DNA of 64,000 bases from Blastomyces gilchristii SLH14081 (taxonomy: Eukaryota > Ascomycota > Eurotiomycetes > Onygenales > Ajellomycetaceae): NCBI RefSeq assembly GCF_000003855.2, contig NW_003101670.1, positions 396,841 through 460,840 on the forward strand, given 5' to 3'. A program made the position numbers and the translations under genes. Shown here one piece after another: positions 1 to 10,400 of the stretch; positions within the stretch are counted from its first letter, which is position 1; every line of letters starts with the position of its first letter. Below the pieces are notes generated by a model that saw only the letters and a program-made list of their open reading frames with translations, had not been told where the DNA came from and made no database searches.

Positions 1-672
1 ACGGGTTCTGGGGAGCCAGTCTGTAGCGGACAGAGAGACAGCGCCCGCCCGTTTCCTTAGCCAGTCTGGCCGTTGTTGGACGATGCGAGCATGGGTCCAT
101 CAAACTGTGCATATGGGTTAACCGTTAAGTTCATCTTGCCCATGAAGGATTACAATCAAAACAGAAAATTGGGCCTACTAATATGCGCCGCCATGAAAAT
201 AGAGAATCGTAACATCCTCCTTAACCTCCGCCATCATAGATTTATACTTCTCCGCTTCGGAGACATCTGGCTGCGGAGCCTTGGCATTCACTCCGCTCCG
301 GTGCCCCGTCCACTCCGCCTCGACATCGGCCAGCTGGGGTACATCATACGTTTCATGGCCCTCCTTATGATGTTCAATAGCCTTGATCAAAGACTGCAGA
401 ACAGAGGATTCAGCGGGCTTAGGCATTTTAATTTTCGACACCCACATTGGGCCTTTGATGCCGGGATCCTTCAAGGTGCTCCTCTGCGTTTTGCCCAATG
501 GGTAATCAAACGAGATAAATGACCGGATCAAGTTGACTGTGAGCTCCACCTGCAAGTCCTGCTTGCCAGCAGCGGGAGAGCGCTTCAAAACATGCAAAAC
601 GGTTACCTTTAGCAGAAGCGGGACGCGTGCCGCCAGCGCCTTGAGGGTGCTGAAATTGAGTTTCGCATCCAT
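1..672 (-). CDS. Alpha/beta hydrolase (HSL / fold-3 family), 3' part missing at the window edge
   Basis: Probable carboxylesterase or lipase-like serine hydrolase; substrate unknown. Two exons are visible: 179-672 with the ATG at 672, and 1-104, joined across a 74-nt intron (105-178, gt...cacag). The junction restores the reading HGGAYYLMDP. HGGA is the oxyanion-hole motif of the hormone-sensitive-lipase family. About 40 residues further on, RYRLAPQNP matches the conserved Y-R-L-A-P segment of the same family. The nucleophile GxSxG, the Asp and the His would lie beyond position 1, so catalytic competence cannot be judged here. About 199 residues are visible. There is no obvious signal peptide. 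The N-terminal 155 residues before HGGA look like the usual family lead-in. The family call is secure; the substrate is not. Confidence 0.85.
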
Positions 673-1261
673 GGTTTATGGAGAAAGACCTAGGGGTTCA
701 CCAAGAATGGAAAATGCACATCTATCTCTGGAAGATATTGATTTTCTTGCTCTGGGTTAGTTTGGGTGCGTTGGCAGCATATATACTGGTTTCTTTAACT
801 TTAGTTACCAAGGTAAAGTAACTAACCAGGTTAACTTAACCATCCCCGCTTTTACGAGCAAACCAGAATTACTAATCAGAGGTGGTAGAAGATCGCCTTA
901 CGCAGTAGTTCGCTGTTGGCGGCTCTGAGTTCGTGAAGCTTTTGCACATCAAGAGATGTACGGAGTATTCTCTTCCTAAAAGAATAATAGTGGCTCTTGG
1001 CCGCGTGGAGATAGCCCTGGGTTGACGCCTATCAACCATGTTGTATCATCGAAGCTTTTGAATATTTATAGATAGTTACCGAGTAACTTAAGCATATTTA
1101 AAGTTTCAACGTGTGAATTGAACTAACTGAATTAATGTTGAGGCTGACCAGGACTAAGCACTGTAATTCAATTTCATCTCAATGGTTCCTGACGAATGCA
1201 TTGTTGGTCGCTTCACCGGCTACACCCTTAATTCATATAAAGTAGACCTTGAGCACGCGAA
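673..1261. other. Intergenic region, no gene seen
   Basis: Upstream of the hydrolase and downstream of the GMC oxidoreductase stop. It holds TAAC/GTTA-rich imperfect inverted repeats (TTAGTTAC 801-808 with GTAACTAA 818-825) and one copy of the TACGGAGTA 9-mer at 959-967. No open frame with coding character was seen. Confidence 0.6.
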
Positions 1262-3389
1262 TTAGACGGTGTAAGGGATACCTAGCTCTCTCGCAATGAT
1301 GCTCGCGGCTTTCTCTCCAATAGCAAGTGCAGTCGAGTAGGTGTTTGCTGCTACATTGCTTGGGCATATCGAGAGATCTATGGGAGCCAGCCATTCATCA
1401 GCAATATGTATACTAGGGGGAAAACAAAATTATATCAAGAAAATCAAAGCCTAAAAGACTTACCGACGACTTTTAGGTTTTTAACACCATAGACATTCAA
1501 GTCTTTGTCTACTACTCCTCCGTCCTCCCGTGGTTTCATTGCACACGTGCTCATACTATGCCATGTGGTGGTGAGATTCTCACGGATGCACTCTTCGATG
1601 GCTTTATTGTCTGCTTCTGAGTATTCTATCGGCACTGGGTATCCCTTCGCCTTAGAAGCCGCGTCCACTACCTCAGGGTCTGCCTTTGATCTTGGAGGAA
1701 AGGCCGGATGACCAACGTGGTGCGGGCCGTTGTAATATGGTAGCCTGCGCGCGATTTCTCGTTGTTTCTTATATCCCCATACTAGCTTCATTATGTCTGC
1801 GGGATGATTGAGAAAACCGGCATCAAACTCTGGAGTATCGGTGACGGATTTGCCCGTAATGTGGATTGACCCCCGTGAGTAAGGATATGCGGTATATGAA
1901 ACCATAGAGAAATATTGCCCCTCGACTGGTGGTCCCTTTCGTGCTAGATTTGCCGCGATTGCGCACATAAGCATTAAGGGCCTAGTTTCTCTGTGACGGA
2001 AATCCTTATCCCACGCTTCCTGTAACGCTGTGCCAAACTCATTTACTTCCGTTTCTGAGGGTCGAAGCTTTCCGAAGCAGTCAAGGCCATTCCATCCAAG
2101 CAAATGGCGGGTGGGGTTGGATGCCTTTAGCAACAATGCTTGTTCGAGGGGGAGGCGGCCCGTGAGTAGGCCATCCAGTGTTTCCTCCGCTGTCGCTTTG
2201 GAGGAGTATGAGTAGAAGACACCATGGTGATCCTGATAGTTGCTCCCAACTCCATTCAAATCAGACACCACTGGAATACCTAACGCCTCAAGTTTCGATT
2301 TATTCCCGATTCCAGACCTTTGCAAGACCTGGGGAGTACCCAGCGCATTGGCTGCAACTAAAACAAGCTGCTTCGCGTGTGCTATAATCGGTGCTGTGGA
2401 AGGATCTGCCCCGGTAGGTACGTATTCGACGCCGTTGGCCCGGTTAGATTCATCAAACAGGACCCTTACTACCGTCGAGTCTGTGAGGACCTTGAGCTTC
2501 GTGTTCCCTGCGTCTAGGATGGGGAAGAGGAAATTGTGAGGCACGTCTTGCCGCAAGCCAGTTTTCTCATCGATCCACATGTTCCATCGCTACACGGGTT
2601 AACAAAAGTTCGTATCTACCACTGAAGGAAGGGGGACTGACGCCAACTGCATTCGCTGTTTTGAAATCTTGTACATCTGGGACCTTCTTGATTCCAATAT
2701 CCTCGCATGCTTTGAAGAAATCTTTCTGGAACGAGGCCTGCACATAGGTTCCTCCTGCGGAGACGCTCAGCTCCCCGTTGTAACCATGGATGGATTTATC
2801 TATTTCAGGGTCTGTATCTTGGAATCTCTCGATCTGAAAGGACGAACAAGCGTATAAGTATTAGACATGAGAATTGGATTTCAAGGTATAGCAGGAGTAG
2901 CATTTCGAACTATTGCATTGTACATGTACATGTAATGTACCTACTTTCTTGATGAACGGTATCATGTCCTTTCCCGTCCAACCTTCTGTATTCCAATCAT
3001 CATAATCTATTTCTTGGGCCCTGGTATAGACCATGAAGTTGATGGAGCTGCCTCCCCCAAGAATGTTGCCAATCGGGACAATAGCCTCTCGTCCTCCGAG
3101 GTAATCGCTGGCCTTGGATTTGTAGAACTTCGCGGTGGTTGAGTCTGGCGCGATGTTCGAAAGGTATATCGCCGGGTTGACCACCATCGGGTTATTCCGA
3201 GAATTGATCCCCGCCTCGATCACCAGGATCGAGAGGTCTGGTTTGGCTTGAGCCAGACGACCCGCAGTAATCAACCCCGTTGTTCCCCCTAAACAAAAAT
3301 AGTTAATTGGGGATTTCTTGAGAGCGTGAAAGGAACGCGCTTGAGAACTCACCGCCTACAACGATGATATCTACATCGCTCTCTGCCAT
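1262..3389 (-). CDS. GMC-family FAD oxidoreductase, alcohol/methanol-oxidase-like
   Basis: Five exons on the minus strand: 3353-3389, 2945-3288, 2642-2833, 1464-2589 and 1262-1377 (introns 64, 111, 52 and 86 nt). They sum to 1815 nt, or 604 residues. The start MAESDVDIIVVGGGTTG puts the dinucleotide-binding GxGxxG at residues 12-17, split by intron 1. Mid-protein blocks with GGGSS-NFMVYTRA followed by DYDDW, and the C-terminal WHSMSTC (His535) and NTYSTA (Asn578), match the alcohol oxidase branch of the GMC family, where this His/Asn pair is catalytic. The expected reaction is oxidation of a primary alcohol to aldehyde with production of H2O2. Unlike peroxisomal methanol oxidases it ends in PYTV rather than a PTS1 tripeptide, and it is about 60 residues shorter than the yeast enzymes. 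No secretion signal is seen. Choline-dehydrogenase-like alternatives seem less likely. Confidence 0.9.
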
Positions 3390-5182
3390 AACTGATTCTG
3401 ACCGCCACTTGAATTTATGGGAACCTCAGATTTCAGAGGAAGGTGAGAAGTTGTGTTGTGTACCACTGCACCAACATGGCATGTATCGAGCAGAGAAGTG
3501 CATGGCTTTGTTTCCCTTTATTATTTAAATAATCTATTCATCAGCCGCCCCTGCCCACCTTGACCCGGCACCGGAGGTGAGGTGGTGGTTGTGTGGTTAG
3601 GCACGACGTACGTACACCCTGGCTACGACTAGAAAACCATCAACCCCGCACCCGTGTAACTTATTATTGCAATCGATTACTGCGTAAGGCTGGAACAGGC
3701 GAGACACACTGAGATGTGCCGCAGGATTCGCAGCTAGAAGCTGTGAAACCCCCCCGGATGCTCCGTTGTGTCAACGTTGTCAGTGTCGTGATCAAGACCA
3801 ATGCTTCTACAACCCAATAAGCGAGCATCAGAATGGATTGCAACTTGCAAGTCATCGCGCTACGTCCCACTTACTAGGCTACAGCATTTCAGCCGTTTCA
3901 AGGGTCTTCACTTAACAGCGTACTGTACTCAAATTAACTGCGTTAGGGTGCTGGCACTAGATCCCTTGGAGCCATCTGGCCCTGCCGTCCATTTTAGTAT
4001 AACCCCTCCTTTTTGCACTTAGCCTGGATGTTGATAGAGGGGTATCTTTTCATGCTTATGGAAATCGCGCCATCATGCAGAGTTCGGGCAAGTTCGGTGC
4101 ATCTAATAATGAATACTAGGTTAGTCTGCCATTCCTGCGGACACAAGCCGCACCAACGAGAGAAAAGGAAGAATCCTCCATGCTTTATCCATCTGGGTGT
4201 CCGAGGCTCTTCGGTGTCTGTTGCTTGGCGTGGAAATTTCGATACAGATCAGGAGAGTACATGTACATGTACAATGGCCCATCCATCCTCTTACCAAAAA
4301 TCTAGCTTCCAATGTATCAATGCTTCCAAGTATGTACATGCATTGGTCGTGTTCTATGAAATTATTGAGACCACTTCAGAATGTGCTGGGAGACGGCCCA
4401 TCGATACACGCATGAAAGAAATTTTGCATCAAGGACACCAAAATCTACATTTTTGAAGAAGGGAATGCATGCGCGTAACACCCAGCATGAGGTTCAGAAT
4501 CCCTGGCCTTTGGCTCTCTCGAGAGCATGGAGTAGAGAAATGCCTTCTCTGCCACAATGCTATTTGATGCAGGAAGTGATTGGTTTTCATCCTTTCTGTG
4601 GCACGATGTTTTTCTAACTTAGTATCCTAACAATCTTAGACTCTCTCTGTTGATAATTTTTTATGAACAGATGAGATCGCCTGGTCATTTTGCCGAAATT
4701 TTTCTGCAGACACCAAGCAAGAAACAAATTAAACAGCTAGGGTAGCTCTTGTCGCAGTAACTATGCGGCCACCTATATAGGCGGCTTTTGACATCATTTT
4801 CTTTCTTTGTTCGACGAAAATGGTATAGATCATTGGGAAGACTTTCGTGAGAACCTCTACCAGGGGAGGAGCGGACAGGAGAGGTATGGTATGACGTCCT
4901 GTCCTGGTCTATTAGAAATGATACGCCCCAAAGGTGTGCCATTGTCATTCGGAATGTAGAGCTATAGGCAGAGGGATATATAAAAGCTTCACCTTTTCTC
5001 CTCCTCCAGCGAAGTAGAATACTACCCACCTCATCAACCTTTTCTACCTACCTATCTTCCTCCCAGAATCATAAATCCCACATTCTACATCCCGCATATC
5101 CGTCCCTTTCTCGAAACATACCAAGCAGGAGCAGCTAAAAAGCCAAAATCAATAATAAGAAATATACCTATATATATATAAA
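3390..5182. other. Intergenic region and promoter of the small secreted protein gene
   Basis: 1.8 kb with scattered short open frames that lack coding character. It contains a tandem palindrome ACATGTACATGTACA near 4260. From about 4960 onward it looks like a promoter and leader: a TATA-like TATATAAAA at 4977-4985, then pyrimidine-rich sequence to about 5110 and an AT-rich stretch just before the ATG at 5183. Confidence 0.6.
4977..4985 (+). promoter_or_regulatory. TATA-like element of the secreted-protein gene
   Basis: TATATAAAA lies about 200 nt before the ATG at 5183 and is followed by a C/T-rich leader. This layout is common for strongly transcribed fungal genes. The assignment rests on sequence and position only. 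Confidence 0.4.
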
Positions 5183-5401
5183 ATGCAGCTGTCAATCCTT
5201 GCTACGGCTCTCTTCTTCCTGGAAGCCCTGGGAACCTATTGCACACCTGGTCGGTACATATGTAGCCTCAACCGCAAGGGGACGGCGGATGAGTTATTCG
5301 TTTGCAACATTCACGGATTGTGGGAAGTGTCCGCCATCTGTGCCAGGCCAAGGTGCTGCCTAACCACTGGCAATGGCTTGAGAGGCTATTGTCGGTGTTA
5401 A
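5183..5401 (+). CDS. Small secreted cysteine-rich protein (72 aa, 8 Cys)
   Basis: Single-exon reading frame. Residues 1 to about 17-19 form a typical signal peptide (MQLSILATALFFLEALG). The mature part of about 53 residues contains eight cysteines at 20, 27, 41, 53, 58, 59, 70 and 72, enough for four disulfides, including an adjacent CC pair and a C-terminal CxC. Other visible features are a GRYIC start, a G-L-W motif in the middle and GYCRC at the end. The gene has a good TATA-like element, a pyrimidine-rich leader and an adenine-rich sequence before the ATG. The layout fits secreted effector-like or antimicrobial-like cysteine-knot proteins of fungi. I do not recognise a named family, so the function is unknown. 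It is too short for coding statistics, but the signal peptide plus cysteine spacing make a chance frame unlikely. Confidence 0.75.
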   Translation: MQLSILATALFFLEALGTYCTPGRYICSLNRKGTADELFVCNIHGLWEVSAICARPRCCLTTGNGLRGYCRC

Positions 5402-6220
5402 TGAGTAGTCGGACGGTTATATATATGGGGCGGAGTGGTAGCGCCATAAATTGTGTATGTAACCTTCATATGTTCGCTTTGAAAAGTTGGATTCCATACT
5501 AACTCTTGCTGCAAAAGAATAATAGGGTCGTGCTGTAAGTTTTGCTGGATGATTGGCCCGTCAGTTGGGTGTTGATTGGAGTTCCGTCAACGTCTTGTGT
5601 GAGCAGGAGAATCGAACGGTCCGAAGTGGGATCTGTGGGAAGGGTTGGGATGATATATACATGTTCTCGGTGATCAGAGTTCCTGCTTTTGTTGTTCAAG
5701 TCATTGTCATTGTCATTGTCATATGTTGTCATTCGCAAACCCTACGGGCAACAGTATGTTCTATTCGGATTTCTATGGTTGTATCGTATCTTTGCCTGTT
5801 GTTGATGCTGCAGAATATTGCCGGGAGGATTGAATCAGGGTATTTTGTGAGATTTTGCGTTGATCTTAGTGAATAGCGTTCAGGACCCATTAGAAATGGA
5901 ACTGTTTGGTATCTCATGGAGTACTGGGGCTTTCCATGGAGGTTCAACTGAACCAATCATGGAGTGTAGCAAGTGGAAAGGAAAAGGTAAAGATAAACCA
6001 AAAGGGAATATGGTTCATTTCATGAAAGAAGAAAAAAAAAAAAATTCAATTCCATTGATGTAGCTGAACTACAAACTTGGTTATGATCCAGAGAAGAGAT
6101 TCGATCTGCTTTCGAACGCCTCCAATGCAATAACATAAAAGCCAGGGAATGTGAAGCAAAAATGTAAAAAACAAAAGGTATGAAAATAGAAGGGGCCGCA
6201 AATGAAATGACGAGGCCCCG
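5402..6220. other. Intergenic region
   Basis: 3' flank of the secreted-protein gene and of the convergent J-domain gene. It contains a short hexamer run (TTGTCA about four times, near 5702-5723) and an A-run near 6030-6045. No credible gene was seen. Confidence 0.6.
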
Positions 6221-7189
6221 TTAACCGCCAACCTCTTTTACTTCTAGAGGTTTCTCCGACGGTGGTGACGGTGAGTCTATAGCATCAAGCGCGTGAGGCT
6301 TGTTGTGAGGGCTTAGAATGGCTCGATATGTATCCTCCTCTTCCTCCTTTAATCCGAAACCATAAGGATCCCGCCTTATGAGGAAGCTCTGAAGCCTACT
6401 ATCCAACGAATTCATCTGAGCAATCGTCTGCTGCCTCCTGCCGTGCAGTAACTTGGCGCATTTCTCATCGGCGTCTCTCGCCCGTTCCTCGACAAAGCTC
6501 GAATAATTACCGATCGATACTGCCTGACCCAAACCTCCAAATATCATCAATAGAATGAGGAATGACGCAAATGTGCCATGCGAAACAGTCGAAGCTTGGC
6601 TTTGGTTTGGGTCATGTCTTCGATGCCACCGTTCCCAGTCTTCCCAAGTAGCGTTTCGGTATATGGAGTCGTCGCCGCCCGTACCTCTTTCATATTGTGT
6701 ATCCACGTTTTTGGTCTTTTTTTCGCCGAATAGCTCAGTACGATGGTCCCACCCATGTCCATACCGATCATAGGCATCCCGCTTGGTTGGGTCGGAAAGG
6801 ATCTCATGCGCCGCAACTATAAGTCTGTAACGATGTAATCTGATGGCTTCAGGCACATTTCTGCATAGCGGATGATCTTTATTCTGCAAATCCGGGTGGT
6901 AGATTTTGACAAGGTCATAATATCGTCGCTTGGAATAAGGTTCGGTTCTGGCTTGTTTGAATATATCGTAAGGGGAAAAGGTTGGTGTTGCTGGCCAGGA
7001 TAGATCCGCCTCCGACCCCAATGAATATGAGCTATGGACATGAGCAAATCTTCTATCGCATCGTGGTATGGAAGGCTTCTTTCGACGGGCGGGGGATGTG
7101 GGCGTCGACTGTAGGCTAGAGGCGACTTGCAATTGACTGAACAGATGCAAGCCGCCACAGTAGCATGACAGAGCCGGCGTTTTCAACAT
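6221..7189 (-). CDS. J-domain (DnaJ/Hsp40) protein with a transmembrane segment, probably mitochondrial
   Basis: One exon, 322 residues. The N-terminus (about 1-60) is basic, Ser/Arg-rich and nearly free of acidic residues, like a mitochondrial presequence. The J domain covers about 71-145: helix I around SPYDIF, the diagnostic HPD tripeptide at 98-100, then helix III/IV with SDPTKRDAYDRYG. A tryptophan-rich linker (about 181-193) leads to one hydrophobic helix at about 206-226, followed by a charged tail of about 100 residues with helical character. The HPD tripeptide is what stimulates Hsp70 ATPase activity, so the protein is expected to recruit an Hsp70 to a membrane, most likely in mitochondria (inference). 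It is divergent from the FHA gene at 7469 with 279 nt between the start codons, which suggests a shared promoter. Confidence 0.88.
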   Translation of the reverse strand: MLKTPALSCYCGGLHLFSQLQVASSLQSTPTSPARRKKPSIPRCDRRFAHVHSSYSLGSEADLSWPATPTFSPYDIFKQARTEPYSKRRYYDLVKIYHPDLQNKDHPLCRNVPEAIRLHRYRLIVAAHEILSDPTKRDAYDRYGHGWDHRTELFGEKKTKNVDTQYERGTGGDDSIYRNATWEDWERWHRRHDPNQSQASTVSHGTFASFLILLMIFGGLGQAVSIGNYSSFVEERARDADEKCAKLLHGRRQQTIAQMNSLDSRLQSFLIRRDPYGFGLKEEEEDTYRAILSPHNKPHALDAIDSPSPPSEKPLEVKEVGG

Positions 7190-7252
7190 AATAACTCGCT
7201 AGTTAAACACTCTCCATAGAAACAGACATCAAATGTACCCTCATTGAATCGT

Positions 7253-7450
7253 TTATTCGAACTCCTCAGGAAGAAAACCATTGTAGTCCGCGCGAATGAT
7301 GGGTAGGGGGGATGTTGCCGATGAAATCCCATAGGGCCATAGTTTCCCTGTTTCCCCTCGGAAACGGGAAATCGTCGGGCCGAGTAGATCGTCGCCGCCC
7401 AGTTGCATCAACTTCTCCCTGGATCTGATATTCACAATCCTAGCTGTCAC
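7253..7450 (-). CDS. Possible small protein exon in the promoter between the J-domain and FHA genes
   Basis: An open frame of about 65 codons ends in FLPEEFE-stop at 7253. Its composition looks protein-like (LMQLGGDDLLGPTISRF, then PLPIIRADYNG). The frame has no ATG at its 5' end. The first in-frame ATG would give 51 residues, or a spliced upstream exon may exist, because TTAATTAACTTGCAG, a plausible branch site plus acceptor, sits just upstream on the minus strand. I cannot find a convincing upstream exon, which would lie antisense to the FHA gene. It may be a short mitochondrial protein gene or a chance frame. Confidence 0.3.
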   Translation of the reverse strand: MTARIVNIRSREKLMQLGGDDLLGPTISRFRGETGKLWPYGISSATSPLPIIRADYNGFLPEEFE

Positions 7451-7468
7451 TCTGCAAGTTAATTAACA

Positions 7469-8467
7469 ATGCCTAGACACGGAGATGATGGACGGAGTCG
7501 GCGGCAACGTTTAACTTCTCCACATCCTATTGATTATGCGCGTTCCCAAGCAGCTAAAGAGGAAGACCACGACAGCTTTCGGAGAAAATTCGATGACGAT
7601 CGCCCAGGGATGAAAGACCGCAGGCGACACTCCCGAAGCCCGGGCAGGCCATCCCGCAGAGAACATAGATCCCACCGTCGAAGAAGCCGTTCTAGAAGCT
7701 ATGAAGACACTTCCAGAACACGACACGACCGTTCTAGCAGAAGTCCACATAGAAAATATCGGGATAGAAGCCGCGATGACGACGACCGCGGGAGGCCGTC
7801 CAATAGACGACGAAGTGTATCAGGTTCAAAAACAAGATCACCTCCCCTTCGAATATCTCGTAGCCCATCTCCTAGACATTCCAAACGCTCAAGAAACCCA
7901 CTTCCATCCCAGAAAGATGCATTCTCCAAAACCCCCGGAGACTCAAAATCAGAAACGTCCACTCCACGTCCAGAAAAGGAGAAGCCCAACTTCGCTAATA
8001 CCGGCCGCCTAGCTGCGGAGACCAACACGGTAAAATCAAGCGACGGCTTGACCTCCATTGTCCTTAAATATCATGAGCCCCCTGAAGCTCGAAAGCCGCC
8101 TACAAAGGACCCTTGGCGCCTCTACATATTTAAAGGAGAGGCCTTACTTGAGACGATAGAACTGAGAGAACGGAGCTGCTGGCTTATTGGGCGGGAAAGA
8201 TTAGTCGTTGACTTACCTGTCGACCATCCAAGCTGCTCCAAACAACACGCTGCGTTACAGTTCCGCTTCGTCGAGAAACGGAATGAGTACGGCGACAGGG
8301 ATGGTCGAGTGCGACCGTATTTAATTGATTTGGAAAGCGCTAATGGATCTACTGTTAATGGAGAGTCCGCACCCAAGGGACGATACATGGAACTTATGGA
8401 CAAGGATGTGTTGAAATTTGGGTTCAGCACCAGGGAATATGTTCTCATGCTTCCGCCATCTGGTTGA
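7469..8467 (+). CDS. FHA-domain protein with RS-rich N-terminus (SNIP1 / Pml1-like)
   Basis: One exon, 332 residues. Residues 1 to about 150 are packed with Arg/Ser, Arg/Asp and Ser-Pro dipeptides, like splicing-associated proteins. The C-terminal 120 residues form an FHA domain: WRLYIFKGEALLE opens it, then IGRE, the conserved SKQHAALQF strand, DLESANGSTVNG, and the DVLKFGFSTREYVLM end. GR, S-x-x-H and N-G are the phosphothreonine-binding signature positions of FHA domains. The same arrangement defines human SNIP1, plant DAWDLE and yeast Pml1, a subunit of the pre-mRNA retention and splicing (RES) complex, so a nuclear role in pre-mRNA handling is likely. It is transcribed away from the J-domain gene. 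Confidence 0.88.
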   Translation: MPRHGDDGRSRRQRLTSPHPIDYARSQAAKEEDHDSFRRKFDDDRPGMKDRRRHSRSPGRPSRREHRSHRRRSRSRSYEDTSRTRHDRSSRSPHRKYRDRSRDDDDRGRPSNRRRSVSGSKTRSPPLRISRSPSPRHSKRSRNPLPSQKDAFSKTPGDSKSETSTPRPEKEKPNFANTGRLAAETNTVKSSDGLTSIVLKYHEPPEARKPPTKDPWRLYIFKGEALLETIELRERSCWLIGRERLVVDLPVDHPSCSKQHAALQFRFVEKRNEYGDRDGRVRPYLIDLESANGSTVNGESAPKGRYMELMDKDVLKFGFSTREYVLMLPPSG

Positions 8468-8735
8468 CTATCTCTTTCCTGAGCCGCATAGAGCTCCCAA
8501 TGAATTTAGGCCATTGAAATATTGTTCCTACGCAAGGAAGTACTTAAATATGTACAGTACGGTTTTATTCTCAACAACAAGACAACGAACTATGATACAA
8601 ATACCGTCAAAATATTCATGTGCCACTCTCGCATCTCAAGACGAGAACAAGTTCCAAGTTATTAACCAACATTTTACACTTGGGCTGTTTTTCCTTCCGT
8701 TCAGAAAATATTCGTCACAACGGGCCACTAACAAA

Positions 8736-9289
8736 TTATGCTTTGCCCGTCATCTCCTCGGCTTCCTCCTTAGCTTTCTCCTTAAGATACTCTGCCCTGG
8801 CCTTCGTTTCATCCTTAAGTTCTGAGGCCTTGTCTCCCGCCTCCTTCGCAGTCTTCACCGCCCCCTCCTCAGCCTGTTTCGATTTGATACCAATAGTATC
8901 TTTGATCTTGTGGGTTGCCTTCTCTGTTCTCGTGCGATTTTCGTCAGCCTCCTTGCTCTTGTTATGCTACAGCAATACTCCAAGAACCAACTCCTTTCCA
9001 AAAGCAAGACGGCGCTTTCTTAGGACTCTTAACAAAAGCAGGTGGGGGGGACAAATCGAAAAGTAGCAGTGGATCACTACATACCACCCGTCTCAATTCC
9101 CTTCACGGCAGCATTTGACACAACGCGGTCTGCCTTTTTCAATGTCTCCTTAGTTACTTCGATGGGACCCCTATCGGCCCTCCGAGCAGAGGTGGAGAAG
9201 AACGCCGGTCTAACAACTGCAACGCTGGCAGCTCTGGCTGGGATCACGGCCGTCCTCGTGAGGAGAGTGGCGCGGGCAAGGAAGGACAT
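8736..9289 (-). CDS. LEA-like, Lys/Glu/Ala-rich mitochondrial protein
   Basis: Exon 1 starts with ATG at 9289 (MSFLARATLLTRTAVIPARA, an Arg/Ala-rich presequence, followed by FSTSARRADRG) and runs to about 9082-9090. Exon 2 runs from about 8960 to the TAA at 8736-8738 and encodes repeats of the K-A-K-E-A-x-E type (KTAKEAGDKASELKDETKA, EYLKEKAKEEAEE). This is typical of group-3 late-embryogenesis-abundant proteins that protect membranes or proteins during desiccation or stress. The intron of about 120-130 nt has an attractive donor GTATGT near 9082. No simple acceptor keeps both exons in frame, so the junction is unresolved (see findings). A TGACGTCA element lies about 440 nt upstream. The gene converges on the FHA gene. 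Confidence 0.7.
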
Positions 9290-10400
9290 GGTGATGATGA
9301 GGTAGTAACTTGTTGAGATACTTATTTTGCTTTTTCAGGGGTCGAGATACTAAGAGAAGGGGGGATGGCATGGTCAGCACACATAAGTAACTTCTGGATC
9401 TGTGTCAAGAGCAAGCTGCAGGGATACGGTACGACGGGGTATTTATATCGTCTACCTACCTTCTTCTGTCGAGGTATCAGAAAAACTAGCTCTGTGGTAC
9501 GATGTACTCCGTATGTTTGTCAAGTCAATATCGAAATGGGGCATAAAAGGTTTTTTCGTCAACGATTTAAAAAATAGCCAGAGTTCTTTGGTCTGATGGG
9601 AAACCAAAGGGGTACTTATAGCAGTGACAATAGAGATGAGGAGAAAGCAAGCCATTCCCCAATACACTGTGTTTCTCGTCATTTCTGCGGGTTGGAGCTT
9701 CTTTTCCCTGACAAGATTCACCTGTGACGTCACTCTACCAGGTTCATGAGTGACGGCATCGTACTGGAGGTAGAGACGTGGTCATGTGACCTCCAAAACT
9801 GCAGAGTTCCTGCACGAGAGGAACCAGCTACAATTAATCAACTCTTAATCTGTTTTCATATTAATTTTCTAAAAGAGAAATCTAGTTGAAATAAAAGCAT
9901 ATGAAAAATAACATAAAAAAATATAATAATAATAATAAAGAAAAAAAAAATCATGGCCCTATCAAACCCGGATGTACTCCCATCATCAAAGTCAAATATA
10001 AAGCCCAAACTCCGGACAGAAATATCAGCGCATTTCCCACTCAGTTTCTTGTTTCAATAATCATTACCAGGCCGGGCAAAAACTCCCTTGCCAACAGCCC
10101 ATCCCATTATTGTATCCACCCCTCTCTTTGTTGCATAAAACAACATGGCAATACATATGACGCCAGGGAATGCATAATGAATCCCACCCCATCTATCACT
10201 TCAACAAAACATTTACTTACTTAGTCTCTATTTAATATTCAACTTGCACATAAATGAGCAAACCCCCTGAGTAGGAAATAGTGTGATGAAGGTCCAACTA
10301 TGCAGACGAGGGAGAATAAAAAATGTCGAGGTGAACTCGAACTCAAAGTAAAATCAACAAATTAGTAGTTAACAAAAAAGATTATTGGCGTCGGGCATAG
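9290..10400. other. Intergenic region
   Basis: Upstream of the LEA-like gene and downstream of the lipase-NB-ARC gene. It contains one TACTCCGTA 9-mer (9505-9513), a TGACGTCA palindrome (9725-9732) and an A-rich low-complexity block (about 9890-9950). No supported gene. Confidence 0.6.
9725..9732 (-). promoter_or_regulatory. CRE-like palindrome TGACGTCA upstream of the LEA-like gene
   Basis: Perfect ATF/CREB-type octamer, about 436 nt before the LEA-like start codon. Fungal stress regulators of the Atf1/AtfA class bind this sequence, so stress control of a LEA-like gene would make sense. That link is inference. Confidence 0.35.

Noticed and set aside
4013..4456. 147-codon plus-strand frame before the secreted protein gene
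   Set aside because: Cys/His-rich but without motif, signal peptide or promoter; overlapped by other frames on both strands.
9452..9733. Minus-strand frame of about 93 codons with one hydrophobic stretch
   Set aside because: It starts with a non-ATG codon. The ATG-initiated part is about 76 residues with no recognisable features, and it overlaps likely promoter DNA of the LEA-like gene.
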